Origin: Methanobacterium sp.
GTDB taxonomy: Archaea > Methanobacteriota > Methanobacteria > Methanobacteriales > Methanobacteriaceae
Reading direction: 5' to 3'
DNA: 64,000 nt
NCBI RefSeq assembly: GCF_038562635.1
Contig: NZ_JBCFBO010000002.1
Location: 485,973-549,972 of the forward strand
Part shown: positions 54,104-63,892 of the stretch, piece by piece
Layout: every line of letters begins with the position of its first letter
Numbering within the stretch: the stretch's first letter is position 1
Program-made: the position numbers and the translations under genes
Notes under the pieces: generated by a model
Database searches by the model: none
Told to the model about the DNA's origin: nothing
The model's input: the letters and a program-made list of their open reading frames with translations, nothing else

Positions 54104-54403
54104 TTAATTCACCTCCAGTATGTCCCACTATAATTTGTAACATTTCAACTTGCCACACATAAATACTTCCATATACACTGAAATTACGCCTATTTCCGGC
54201 CAGAGTTTAAAATTCTATGAAAAGTCAGCTGAGAAATATCCATTATTTCGCTGTTTTTTCTGGTTAATACGTTTATAATCTATTTAACCAAATTATACAT
54301 TACCTAATGTATTCCCTGTTGGTTTGATTTTGCATATTTATTCCTTTGAACATGGTTTAAAGTGCCCGATCTGGGTTCTCAAGTATGAGCCTTACCCCAA
54401 CAT

Positions 54404-54691
54404 GTTTTGAATATATATTCATAACTTCAATATAAACTATTGCATTTCAAAGCACCAAAATAAGGTAGTAACGAAAACTAAAAATTTAAATTAACAGGTG
54501 CATTTAATAAATACGAATTAAATTCCATATCCAATAATGTATTATGGAAAATTTCTGGATATAAATGCATATTTACAAAAGATATGCTTAGATAACAGTT
54601 AAATATCTAAAATTCAGCAAAACGATCACAAATATAATTGTAGATCTGTAAGTATCAAAAATATTTATATCCTAGTTTTGAATATATATTC
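54404..54691. promoter_or_regulatory. Repeated palindromic TATA element
   Basis: The 17-nt sequence GTTTTGAATATATATTC occurs twice, at 54404-54420 and 54675-54691; its core GAATATATATTC is a perfect palindrome. The second copy lies about 35-45 nt before the small ORF at 54735 and can serve as its TATA box and operator. The rest of the 54104-54734 gap holds no gene. Confidence 0.5.
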
Positions 54692-54734
54692 GTTTATCCT
54701 TTAAAATACAACACAAATTAGAGTGATGAAAAAA

Positions 54735-54842
54735 ATGTTAGAAACCTTAGAAATATATAAAATTATTATAGCAGTAGCCTTTATCAGTTTTATTATCTAT
54801 GCAATGCTCAATGACCCAATAAAGAAAAATAGACTGCATTAA
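54735..54842 (+). CDS. 35-residue membrane mini-protein
   Basis: ATG at 54735 (a further in-frame ATG at 54726) to TAA at 54842. A short acidic N-terminus (MLETLEIYK), one hydrophobic helix (IIIAVAFISFIIYAML) and a basic tail (NDPIKKNRLH), so the C-terminus is probably inside. GAGTGAT and the palindromic TATA element lie upstream. Not like the 27-28-residue array. Role unknown. Confidence 0.5.
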   Translation: MLETLEIYKIIIAVAFISFIIYAMLNDPIKKNRLH

Positions 54843-54888
54843 AATACATAAAAAAAAATTTAAAGAAATAATAAACTCAAATATGGAA

Positions 54889-55239
54889 TTAACAGTATGG
54901 TTTATTCTTATTATAGAACTCTTCAAATATAGGGCGATAATACCCTGCAATTTCATTAATCCCCGGAACATTAAGATCTTCTTCAGAATAATATAAAGCC
55001 ATTATAATCCTGCATGTTTTATTCAAATTATCAAAGTAAATTACAAAGTCTATATTTTCAGCATCACCATCAAAATCATGTTCATTTAATTTTCCCCATA
55101 ACTCAGGAATATATCCTTCAGTTAGTTCATCATCAGTGTAAACCAAAATAAAGCTTTTAGGCAGGGAAGTCTCTTTATCTCCAGTATCTTCAATCTTTAC
55201 ATCTTCTGTATCTTCTTTTATTTCCTCAAACTGCAACAT
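54889..55239 (-). CDS. Acidic soluble protein, unknown
   Basis: 116 residues. The N-terminal 30 are acidic and disordered-looking, followed by an alpha/beta-looking domain (SFILVYTDDELTEGYIPELW, FVIYFDNLNKTCRIIMALYY). No known motif or signal peptide. It is convergent with the 35-residue gene. Function unknown. Confidence 0.55.
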   Translation of the reverse strand: MLQFEEIKEDTEDVKIEDTGDKETSLPKSFILVYTDDELTEGYIPELWGKLNEHDFDGDAENIDFVIYFDNLNKTCRIIMALYYSEEDLNVPGINEIAGYYRPIFEEFYNKNKPYC

Positions 55240-55502
55240 TTTATCACATTTGTTATTTTCATAGAATATGCTTTTTAAGTTAAATTATTTTATATTTTTA
55301 AACTGAAATCTTAAATTGACTTTAAAACAGGAAAGTTCTATCTTTTAACCTGCAAGTCAAAAACATAATTTCAAGCCTTGCTATTTAAATTCAAGTTTTT
55401 AGTGTTTTAAATGATTAAAAAAACTTGTTTTAAAACTTTTTTGAGAATTTTATTTGCGCTTGCAATAACTAATTTTAAACTGAATTTTAACTAATTTAAA
55501 AT

Positions 55503-56792
55503 TTATTTAAGTTCATCCTTAAAGGGTATCATGAAATAAAACGTAGAACCTTCACCATACTCTGATTCAACCCAAATTTTACCATTATGGCGATCTATAA
55601 TTCTTTTAACAATTGCCAAACCAATTCCTGCCCCATCATATTCTCCAATAGAGTGTAATCTTTTGAACACTTCAAATATTTTATCACAATACTCCTTTTC
55701 TAACCCTATTCCATTATCTGCAACAGAAAAAATGTATCCTTTAATTTCTTTGCGTGCAGAAATATGAATTTTAGGTTTAAGCCCAGCCCTATGGAATTTA
55801 AGAGCATTTCCAATTAGATTCTGGAACACATGTATCATCTGGTTTTCATCTGCAAAAATTATTGGAAGAGCATCATAAGTAACTTCTGCATTATTTTCAT
55901 TAACTACAGGCCCTAAATTATTTAAAGCATGATTTAAAGCACTTTCTGCATTAAAATCCCGGAATTCTCCACCTTTTGTTTCAATACGAGAGTAATCAAG
56001 CAAACCCTGGATCATCTGCTTCATTCTTTTTGCACCATCAACCATATATTCAATGAATTCATCGGCTTCATTATCCAGCTTACCTTTGTAGCGCCTTTCG
56101 ATCAGTTGAGCGTAACTGGCAATGGTCCTTAAAGGTTCCTGGAGATCATGACTGGTAATAAAGGCAAACTGCTGTAATTCATCATTTGAACGTCTTAATT
56201 CATTTATTGTATCCTTTAACTGCTCTTCTGCATTCTTACGCCGAGTAATATCTTTAGAAATTGAAGATATTCCAACAATATTGCCTTTATCATTTTTAAT
56301 TGGAGAAAATGTTATAGACGAGTAAAAATGGGATCCGTCCTTTTTTAAACGTTCCAATTCAACATGTTCTATACTCTCCCCATTTTTAGCTCTCTCAATC
56401 AATCTCAAATTATTAACCTGTTCCCCAGGTTCCATTAAAATAAATATATGCTTTCCAATTATTTCACCTGAGGAATATCCGTACATTTCTACTGCGCCAT
56501 GATTCCAGCTGGATATTCGAAAATTTAAATCCATTCCAATAATAGCATCATCCGATGACTCCACAATGTTAGCTAACCTTTTAACTTCTGCCATCCTTTC
56601 TTCAATCTGATCTTCAAGATTATAATTAACCTGCTCCAACTGTTTTATCAGCTTTTCCCGATCATTTAACACAAAATAAGCAAGAATAGAAGCTAAAATT
56701 GTTGTAAAAGAAATAGTAATGGCATGTGATTCCCATATGTTTATACTGGGAAACAATAACTGTTTTACAATTTCATAAAGGGTCATACCCAC
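55503..56792 (-). CDS. Membrane-anchored PAS histidine kinase
   Basis: 429 residues from a GTG at 56792, but an upstream in-frame extension (to about 56860) adds the start of a first transmembrane helix (IIIVFLAFLVGMTLYEIV); again no ATG, GTG or TTG is found near the GGAGGGG site. Visible parts: two helices, a PAS domain with PAC (RLANIVESSDDAIIGMDLNF), HisKA with ITSHDLQEPLRTIASYAQ, and HATPase with QNLIGNALKF, ADNGIG and GAGIGLAIVK. Close paralogue of kinase 1 in its catalytic half. Confidence 0.9.
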   Translation of the reverse strand: MGMTLYEIVKQLLFPSINIWESHAITISFTTILASILAYFVLNDREKLIKQLEQVNYNLEDQIEERMAEVKRLANIVESSDDAIIGMDLNFRISSWNHGAVEMYGYSSGEIIGKHIFILMEPGEQVNNLRLIERAKNGESIEHVELERLKKDGSHFYSSITFSPIKNDKGNIVGISSISKDITRRKNAEEQLKDTINELRRSNDELQQFAFITSHDLQEPLRTIASYAQLIERRYKGKLDNEADEFIEYMVDGAKRMKQMIQGLLDYSRIETKGGEFRDFNAESALNHALNNLGPVVNENNAEVTYDALPIIFADENQMIHVFQNLIGNALKFHRAGLKPKIHISARKEIKGYIFSVADNGIGLEKEYCDKIFEVFKRLHSIGEYDGAGIGLAIVKRIIDRHNGKIWVESEYGEGSTFYFMIPFKDELK

Positions 56793-57050
56793 TAAAAAAG
56801 CTAAAAAAACAATTATAATCTGGCTTTTAATGCTTTTAATGTCTTTTGATATAATAGGACAGTACCCCTCCTTAAATTTTAAATTATATTGTAATATGGT
56901 AATTACTAAAATAAATCATTTAACATAAAAAGTAGTCCCTACTTAATACATATATTTTTATAATCCAAACTGCTGTACATTTGAGGCTGTAATTTCAACT
57001 ACAGATAGTGTTATTAATCCAATAGTTGAAGAAAGATTGTAATACCTGCC

Positions 57051-57860
57051 TTAAATAATCCCCACCATATTCAAACCTACAAAAATCAGCAGAGCTATGA
57101 ATATATAATTCAGTTTATCTGCAGGAAGTTTATGTGCTGCCTTAACTCCCAATTGGGCCATTGGGATACTTGCCCCTGCCAGAATAACAAATTGAAGGAG
57201 ATTAATGTAACCCAAAGAATATTGAGGTAGTCCCGGTACGCCCAGTCCATTAAAGATATAAGAGATAATTCCCCCTATAGATGTAAATATTATAACCGCT
57301 GTGGAAGTCCCAATTGATTTATGTATGTCATATCCCATGGCAATTACAAGGAATGGGACTATGATAAATCCCCCGCCAACTCCCAGAAGCCCAGACATTA
57401 TTCCAACAATGAATCCACCGGCAATAAAATAAATATTATCCGTTTTTGGCTCTTTTTTAACCTCTGGAGATTTATAAAGAAGCATTCTAACAGCAACCGC
57501 CAAAGCTGTGACCCCAAAAAGGATTTTAAGAATATCTCCAGGCACATGAGAAGCAATAGTCCCTCCCAAAATACCACCAATACTTCCAGTAACAGCTAAA
57601 AGTGCCATTGGTTTGATTAAAACTGCATTTCGACGGTAATGTCCATATGCGCCGCTTATAGCTGTTGGGAGTATAACTGCAAGGCTTGTACCTAAAGACA
57701 TCCTTATAGCAAGCGTAGGATCAACACCGATAGATATAAAAAGCCAGTATTGGACAGGGACCATTATAAAACCTCCCCCAATTCCAAGAAGGCCTGATGC
57801 AAACCCTATCCCCGCTCCCGTGATTGCAAGAATTATAATATAAAAAATAGTGGGATCCAT
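57051..57860 (-). CDS. TauE/SafE-family anion exporter
   Basis: 269 residues with about eight transmembrane helices in two related halves. The family's repeated motif appears as GLLGIGGGFIMVP (about 23) and GLLGVGGGFIIVP (about 162). Members export sulfite, sulfoacetate or similar anions; here the substrate is not known. Single gene. Confidence 0.92.
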   Translation of the reverse strand: MDPTIFYIIILAITGAGIGFASGLLGIGGGFIMVPVQYWLFISIGVDPTLAIRMSLGTSLAVILPTAISGAYGHYRRNAVLIKPMALLAVTGSIGGILGGTIASHVPGDILKILFGVTALAVAVRMLLYKSPEVKKEPKTDNIYFIAGGFIVGIMSGLLGVGGGFIIVPFLVIAMGYDIHKSIGTSTAVIIFTSIGGIISYIFNGLGVPGLPQYSLGYINLLQFVILAGASIPMAQLGVKAAHKLPADKLNYIFIALLIFVGLNMVGII

Positions 57861-58330
57861 AAATTTATTCCTTCATAATCAGACTATATCCTAACTTTAT
57901 TTTTAAAAGAATTATACTTTACGTTTTAAAAACATTGATACTATATGTACTTAATGTAATAATAAACTATATTAAAATAAATCACATATGTAAGTACAAT
58001 ATGAAAAATAAATGTATAAATTTTCTAAATTAAGTTTAAAATTAATAGTAGAACCATGAATATTTCTAATTTTTTATTCAAATTTTCTAAACTATTTTTA
58101 AAATAGGTACTTATTAATTTAAATTCAATTATTAGTTACCAAATGCTTGAAAACTATTAGTTTTCAAATGCTACCCAACTATATTTAAGCTATACGTTTA
58201 TATATTGAAAATAATTATTAATAATAAAAAAAATTTGAAATTTATCTAAAGTTTCAAACTGAATATTTTTATGTTAAAACTCTTTATAAATCAAAATAAT
58301 CAAATAATTGTGCCCCAATGGTGATAAAAG
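57861..58330. other. Divergent intergenic region with perfect palindrome
   Basis: TTGAAAACTA-T-TAGTTTTCAA (58147-58167) is a perfect inverted repeat with a one-base centre, flanked by AATGC direct copies. It may be an operator. The rest is AT-rich and contains the divergent promoters; no gene seen. Confidence 0.45.
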
Positions 58331-60226
58331 GTGGAACTTACAAAAATCAAAGGCATCGGTGATAAACTAGCAAAGAAAATTGTTGACAGCTTCGGCAGCG
58401 AGGCAGATCTACAGACAGCGATCAGCAACTTCGAAGTTGATAAACTTTCAGAAATTGATGGAGTAAGTCAGGCTAAAGCTATAGAGATAATAAATGAAGC
58501 TTTAGGCAATCCAAGGGAAGAGTTTTTAAAGACAGAACAGGTCATCCAGATCTATGATGACATTATCGCCAGAATTCTTAAATACGCGAGTACCAAATAT
58601 GGAAAAAACAGGGTTCTTTTAATAAGCCCTACAAATGATACAGGAAAGATTCAGGAAAATCTAGACTTTGTAATGAACGCCAAGGAAACTGTATCCAAAC
58701 TTCCAGTAAATGAAATCAGTAACCTGCTTAAAAAAGTAAATCCATCTGGAAAAGACAAACCAAAATATGATCCATCAAGAGCCATACTTGTAGAGTCCAG
58801 AGAGGATTACAACAGGCTTATGGATCTAGATCTGCACAAATATTCAACAATTATCACTGCAGAAGAGTTAGAAACTCTTGATGATTATGAATTTGTAGTG
58901 TATATATTCTCAACTGGACAAGTAGACCTTGATGATGCTTATAACATTGCTATGGTGACAGGCGATTCTCTAAACTATGAAATTGTCCCTGAAACTATCC
59001 TTTCATATTACCACACGAATTACGAGCTTCTTTGCAATGTTTTGGAAATTAAAAATATCTTAGGGCGAAAATCAGCGATTGGAGAAGTTATAGAAATTCT
59101 TGACTCTCTCGAATCAGCTAAAGTTGATGAAAGCATATTTGATGCAAGCGTCGAAGATGCAAAGAAAAAAGCCGATGAAAAACTCGCTGAAAGTATTAAA
59201 CAGGTTGATCTTAAAGGAGATGAAGTTTTAGCCCTTATGAATGAAGGAATGCCTGCCAAAATACAGAGTATATTTGATGAAGTGATAAAAGAAGCCAAAG
59301 ATGAAATTAAGGATAAAACTGGATGTTCATTTGACCCATTCATTCAAAAATACCCAATAGAAATTGATGAACAAGAACTTGAAAGAGTTAAAAAACAGGA
59401 AATTGCAAGACAGCACATCAATACATTCGATAAAAAAGTAAAAGCTGCATCACGACTCTCAACCCTTAAAGAAGGAATTGAAGCAGAAATTCAGGAAATT
59501 CTGGAATTCGATTATGAGTTTGCACTGGGATGTTTTGCATACTATTACAATTTAAATGCACCGCAGATCAAAGATGAGTTCAACTTTAAAGGTGGAATAC
59601 ATCTCAACCTGGCACTTGAAAATGAAATCAACATTCAAAAGATTGATTACTTCCTGAAAACTCCCGAAAATGTCGCACTTTTAACCGGGGCAAACAGTGG
59701 AGGTAAAACAACACTCCTTGAAACCCTTGCCCAGATTTCCATAATGGCACAGATGGGGCTTCCAGTCTGTGCAGAAGAAGCTACAGTTAAACTCGTTGAT
59801 GAAGTGTATTTCTTCTCAAAGAAAAGGTCTCTTGATGCAGGGGCATTTGAATCATTCCTCAACACATTCATGCCCGTTGTAATTACAGATACACATAAAC
59901 TTGTTTTACTTGACGAACTGGAAGCAATTACAGAACTTGAAGCTGCAGTTAAAATAATTGCAAGCTTTATAGACCTAATAAAAGATTCTAATTCTTATGC
60001 AGTCATTGTAACCCATATGGCACATGAAATAATGAAATATATTGAAGTCAGGGTTGACGGAATTGAGGCAAAAGGCCTTGATGATAACTACAATTTAATT
60101 GTAGACAGGACTCCTAGAATGAACTATCTTGCAAAAAGTACTCCAGAACTCATCCTTCGAATGATTTACCAGAAGTCTGATGGAAAGATGAAGGATATTT
60201 ATGGTCAGATACTGGAGAAATTTTAA
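58331..60226 (+). CDS. MutS-family ATPase with N-terminal helix-hairpin-helix (archaeal MutS2-like)
   Basis: 631 residues from a GTG at 58331. Residues 1-60 form a double helix-hairpin-helix (KIKGIGDKLAKKIVDSFG, EIDGVSQAKAIEIINEAL). The middle is helical. The C-terminal ABC-type ATPase has LLTGANSGGKTTLLETL (Walker A, about 459), DAGAFESFLN (signature), LVLLDELEAIT (Walker B) and VTHMAHEIM. There is no mismatch-binding domain I and no Smr domain, so branched DNA or recombination intermediates are likelier substrates than mismatches. Confidence 0.9.
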   Translation: MELTKIKGIGDKLAKKIVDSFGSEADLQTAISNFEVDKLSEIDGVSQAKAIEIINEALGNPREEFLKTEQVIQIYDDIIARILKYASTKYGKNRVLLISPTNDTGKIQENLDFVMNAKETVSKLPVNEISNLLKKVNPSGKDKPKYDPSRAILVESREDYNRLMDLDLHKYSTIITAEELETLDDYEFVVYIFSTGQVDLDDAYNIAMVTGDSLNYEIVPETILSYYHTNYELLCNVLEIKNILGRKSAIGEVIEILDSLESAKVDESIFDASVEDAKKKADEKLAESIKQVDLKGDEVLALMNEGMPAKIQSIFDEVIKEAKDEIKDKTGCSFDPFIQKYPIEIDEQELERVKKQEIARQHINTFDKKVKAASRLSTLKEGIEAEIQEILEFDYEFALGCFAYYYNLNAPQIKDEFNFKGGIHLNLALENEINIQKIDYFLKTPENVALLTGANSGGKTTLLETLAQISIMAQMGLPVCAEEATVKLVDEVYFFSKKRSLDAGAFESFLNTFMPVVITDTHKLVLLDELEAITELEAAVKIIASFIDLIKDSNSYAVIVTHMAHEIMKYIEVRVDGIEAKGLDDNYNLIVDRTPRMNYLAKSTPELILRMIYQKSDGKMKDIYGQILEKF

Positions 60227-60423
60227 ATTTATGTACCGGGATCTCTTTTCCTGGCCATAATTCTCAGATTACAACAGCACCTCTACTATCAGAGTAATTG
60301 GCACAAGACGATGAATACGTAAGGTTTTGAATGCATGGAAAATTTTATGAAAACTGCCATGCATTATTTGTTAAATTTCTAATTGAACCTTTTTTTAAAT
60401 CCAGAAAATTACTTCTTTTTGTA

Positions 60424-62775
60424 CTAAACTATTTCTGAATCCGTTTGAGAACCACTTATTATATCTTCATCCATATCTTCATAGCCACTATGATGAGTTT
60501 TTGCCCAGTGTCTTTCTTTTCGCGTAATCATCCCTGCAAAAGCCGCGAAGAATAAAGGTAAAAGGTACAGACAATAAGCCCAGTATTCTACAGATCTATA
60601 AATTATAACATGTGGAAGCGCTTTTTCCCGATATAAGCCTATGAACAATGATGGGAAAAACGCAAAAGTTGACAAGGCACCTACAGCAACTGGAGCGCCG
60701 AAATGGAACTGCATAATATTTCCTATCTGGAGTATAAAAACCACATAACCTACCATTACAAATGCAATAAGCAGGAGGAAGAAAAGTTGTTCTATGGCAT
60801 TTATCTTCTTATAAAGAGGAATAGGTGCATTCATTATTTTTGTAAGATAAACAAACAGCGTTTCAAGATTTCCTGTCGCCCACCTTATTCTCTGTCTAAA
60901 GAAAAGATCCCACTGGGGAACAGCTTCCTGATAGACAACAGCTTCTCCACAGTAACGAATTTTATAACCGTTCATAATAAGTTTAACACTCATATTCAGG
61001 TCTTCTGTGACTGCAAATCCATCCCATCCTCCGATCTCTTTTATAGCTTTCTTTGTGGCTATCTGGCCGTTGCCTCCTAAAAATGCATTTTTACCCATTA
61101 CATCCTTTGCCCGGAGTATCACATTTCCAAATATAGCAAATTCAATCTCCTGCATAGCTGTTAAAAGGTTTTCATTACGATTGTACATCCTAACCCTTGC
61201 CTGTACACCTTCAACACCATCCTCATTCAGGTAAGGTATTATTGTCTTCAAGAAATCAGCTTCAATACGGGCATCTGCATCAAAAACTGCTATTATTTCA
61301 CCCTTACATAACTCTAAACCATCATTAAGAACATAACCTTTGCCTTTTCCAGAGCGAGGCGGTTTTCTAGTTACAATCTTCATAAATTTGAACTCTTTTT
61401 TGAGCTCTCCCAGTACATCTGCAGTGTTATCAGTGGAACCATCATTTATAACAATTATTTCGTAGTTCCGCTTATCTTCAATATAATAATCAAGTTGTGC
61501 AAGGGTTTTAACACATCTAGCTATTGTAAATTCCTCGTTATGGGCGGGGATCATTATGCTCACAAAGGGCATCTCGTCAAAAGCCGCTGCAGGGCTCTGT
61601 TTTTTGAGACTAACCACTGCAAGCAGGACACCATACATTGCAGGTATAAACAGAAGATATTCGAGCCACGTCATACTCCTGGTTAACAGGCCGTATGCAG
61701 CAAGTGAAATAGTCACCGCAGAGACAAAGAAAACTCCCGTTTTTTCTATTTTAAGCTCATCAGATTTTTCCCTTATTTTATTTTGGAATTTTGCAACGTT
61801 TTCCACGTCGCTCCTGTGCTTACTAAGTGCCATTTCAACTGTTGTATAAAGCTCTGCATCTTCAAAAGGTTTTACCAGGTACCCATAGGGAGATGTTTTC
61901 CTGGCCCGTTTAACTGTCTCAGCATCCGCATATGCAGTAAGATATATAACAGGAATATCCAGTTCCATTAATGTTTCAGCAGCTTCAATACCATCCATTT
62001 CCCCATCAAGCACTATATCCATAAGTATCAAATCAGGTTGGGCATTACATGCTTTTTGAACAGCTAACTCTCCTGATCTAACAGTTTCAGGTACGCAGTA
62101 ACCAAGTTTCTCAAGTCTGAACTTTATATCAAGTGCAGTTATCTCTTCATCTTCCACTACCAGTATAACAGGCTTTAGATCATCCTCAACTGCATCAACA
62201 GGAGTTTGAACAATTTTATCCCCATTATATATAATTTCGCCCTTGAAATTTTCCTGTTGAGGTGATGCGGGATCCAGTAATTCAGGAATTAAAGTACACG
62301 CTCTTGGACGTTCCCCATCCATGTATACCCCTACTTTACCGTTTCTGGATCCATGAGTTGGATTTTCAATTTCGTCAATTTCTTCCAGATATTTCCTGTG
62401 CCTCTCAAGGGTAACCTCTATGGTGTTGTAAAGTTTTTGGGGTTCAAAAGGCTTTACAAGATACCCTGAAGCAGGATTTTCCGTGGCTCGAGAGAGAGTA
62501 ACTTTATCTGAGTGAGCAGTTAAGTAAATAACTGGTATTTCTAATGCCAGTATGCTCTTAGCAGCATCAATACCATCAATATCTCCTTTTAAAAAAATAT
62601 CCATTAAAACAATATCCGGCCTAAGTTCTGCAGCAAGTTTAACAGCATCTTCGCCGTCTGAAACTATACCAAGCACCCTGTAGCCATAATCTTCTAATTT
62701 TAACTTTATGTCCATTGCAATGATATGCTCATCCTCAACTACAAGAATATCAGAACTCACATACCCCGCCCCCAT
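60424..62775 (-). CDS. Double response-regulator receiver fused to a processive family 2 glycosyltransferase
   Basis: 783 residues; a GTG at 62760 (MSSDILVVEDE) is an alternative start. REC1 (about 8-125) has VVEDEHI, phospho-Asp in VLMDIFLKGD, YLTAHS and LVKPFEP. REC2 (about 203-325) has VVEDEEI, LILMDIVLDGE, YLTAYA and LVKPFED. Then two helices and GT2 with PAHNEEFTIARC, VINDGSTDNTA, VFDADARI (DxD), TEDLNMS and RQRIRWATGN (QxxRW). C-terminal helices form a channel as in cellulose synthase-type enzymes. A phosphorelay-gated polysaccharide synthase is inferred; the kinases at 50331 and 55503 are possible partners. Confidence 0.93.
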   Translation of the reverse strand: MGAGYVSSDILVVEDEHIIAMDIKLKLEDYGYRVLGIVSDGEDAVKLAAELRPDIVLMDIFLKGDIDGIDAAKSILALEIPVIYLTAHSDKVTLSRATENPASGYLVKPFEPQKLYNTIEVTLERHRKYLEEIDEIENPTHGSRNGKVGVYMDGERPRACTLIPELLDPASPQQENFKGEIIYNGDKIVQTPVDAVEDDLKPVILVVEDEEITALDIKFRLEKLGYCVPETVRSGELAVQKACNAQPDLILMDIVLDGEMDGIEAAETLMELDIPVIYLTAYADAETVKRARKTSPYGYLVKPFEDAELYTTVEMALSKHRSDVENVAKFQNKIREKSDELKIEKTGVFFVSAVTISLAAYGLLTRSMTWLEYLLFIPAMYGVLLAVVSLKKQSPAAAFDEMPFVSIMIPAHNEEFTIARCVKTLAQLDYYIEDKRNYEIIVINDGSTDNTADVLGELKKEFKFMKIVTRKPPRSGKGKGYVLNDGLELCKGEIIAVFDADARIEADFLKTIIPYLNEDGVEGVQARVRMYNRNENLLTAMQEIEFAIFGNVILRAKDVMGKNAFLGGNGQIATKKAIKEIGGWDGFAVTEDLNMSVKLIMNGYKIRYCGEAVVYQEAVPQWDLFFRQRIRWATGNLETLFVYLTKIMNAPIPLYKKINAIEQLFFLLLIAFVMVGYVVFILQIGNIMQFHFGAPVAVGALSTFAFFPSLFIGLYREKALPHVIIYRSVEYWAYCLYLLPLFFAAFAGMITRKERHWAKTHHSGYEDMDEDIISGSQTDSEIV

Positions 62776-63146
62776 TAAACAAAACGATAAATATCACCAT
62801 AAGTTCTCCACGAATGTTTATAAATATACATCTATTTTTATGAAAATGATAGAAAATTAGACTGTAATTAAACAAGTACTAATACTTATGGTATCAAGCT
62901 GGTTTTTAATACAAAATAGGCGGTTTTTTATGAATTTAAGGTAATAATTCTAATATTTAAGTGAATAAAAAACTCAGATTGCACATATAAAAAGAAATTA
63001 TAAATGATTTTAAACAAGTTAAAAGGTTTAATTTTTGTATTTTAAAAGAAATTTTTACCCGCTGAACATTACATTAATAAAATTATTACAATTAAATTTA
63101 TATTTATTACAAATCATAATTATTTTAGTACAATGACGGAGGTTGA
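62776..63146. other. Divergent intergenic region
   Basis: AT-rich spacer with promoters for the receiver-glycosyltransferase gene (minus) and the MTH865-family gene (plus; AATTTATATTTATTA near 63088-63102). No gene seen. Confidence 0.4.
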
Positions 63147-63401
63147 ATGATGGGTATTGATGAAGAATTGCATAATAGAATTGTTAATGCATTAAAAGGA
63201 GCAGATTTTCCAATAAATAACTATGATAAACTTATGGAATCATTCCCCAAAGGTAAAGCAGGGGTATGTAGAGCTCCAGGATTTGATATAACAGTAGAAG
63301 ACGCTGTAACTTCACTTGTAGAAGAAGACTTTCCATTTAACAATGCTGAAGATGTAGCACATGTAGTAATTAAAAGAATAAGACGCGGCGGAATAATGTA
63401 A
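63147..63401 (+). CDS. MTH865-family small protein
   Basis: 84 residues starting MMGIDEELHNRIVNALKGAD, with FPINNYDKLMESFPKGKAGV and a repeat-like second half (VEDAVTSLVEEDFPFNNAED VAHVVIKRI, seen in two helices). The family has an EF-hand-like fold known from MTH865 and is restricted to methanogens as far as I know; no function is assigned. GGAGG precedes the start; the second ATG is an equally good start. Confidence 0.8.
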   Translation: MMGIDEELHNRIVNALKGADFPINNYDKLMESFPKGKAGVCRAPGFDITVEDAVTSLVEEDFPFNNAEDVAHVVIKRIRRGGIM

Positions 63402-63556
63402 TTAATTTAAAAACAACTATCTAAAACTATTTTTTTTAATTTAAAAATAAAATTTAATTAATTAATCTGATAAAAATACAGTGTTTATTTTTGACAATTC
63501 CTATTATTTGTATTTAAAAATAGGACCGTCAAATGAAAATAAAAGTTAAGTAATTT

Positions 63557-63700
63557 TGCCTGCATACTAACTCACTGGTTCACAGGTAGTTCACCCTTTC
63601 CTCCCCGAGCAACCCTCGAAGCAGGCAGTCTGTCCAGTACTGGGTTTCTCCTAATCATAGAAGGCTTAGCCAACCTCATAAGAGGACCGTAGGCACCAGT
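63557..63700. ncRNA. GC-rich structured element, possible RNA gene (strand unknown)
   Basis: 75 of 144 bases are G or C in otherwise very AT-rich DNA. Local hairpins: CGAG-CAACC-CTCG (63606-63618), GGC-TTA-GCC (63663-63671), CCTC-ATAA-GAGG (63674-63685). Long-range pairs: TGCCTGC 63557-63563 / GCAGGCA 63621-63627, and ACTGGT 63574-63579 / ACCAGT 63695-63700, which cross. No ORF. No match to tRNA, SRP or RNase P signatures was recognised. Confidence 0.45.
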
Positions 63701-63845
63701 CAAAATAATGATATGACATTAACTAATTTGTAATTGGTTAAGATAAGCTTTTGGTTGGGACATCACAAATCCCATACAAAAGTTCATTTTTGTAAAATTA
63801 TTATTAAATTGTATAAAATTAATTCAAAAAAAACCTTCAATATAT

Positions 63846-63861
63846 TATAAAAAAAAAAAAT
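63846..63861 (-). terminator. T-run terminator after the 5S rRNA gene
   Basis: On the minus strand about 12 consecutive T (63849-63860) follow the 5S 3' end by about 30 nt, the usual archaeal terminator of an rRNA operon. Confidence 0.55.
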
Positions 63862-63892
63862 CCTTTCTAATATAAAATAGTAAGTATGAGAA

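Noticed and set aside
54747..54971. Minus-strand 74-codon ORF
   Set aside because: Antisense to the 35-residue gene and overlapping the 3' end of the 54889 gene; no ribosome site.
63557..63700. RNase P RNA, SRP RNA or tRNA at the GC-rich island
   Set aside because: GGAGGAAAGG on the minus strand recalls RNase P region I, but the element is too short and lacks the other conserved blocks; no SRP tetraloop domain or T-loop is visible.
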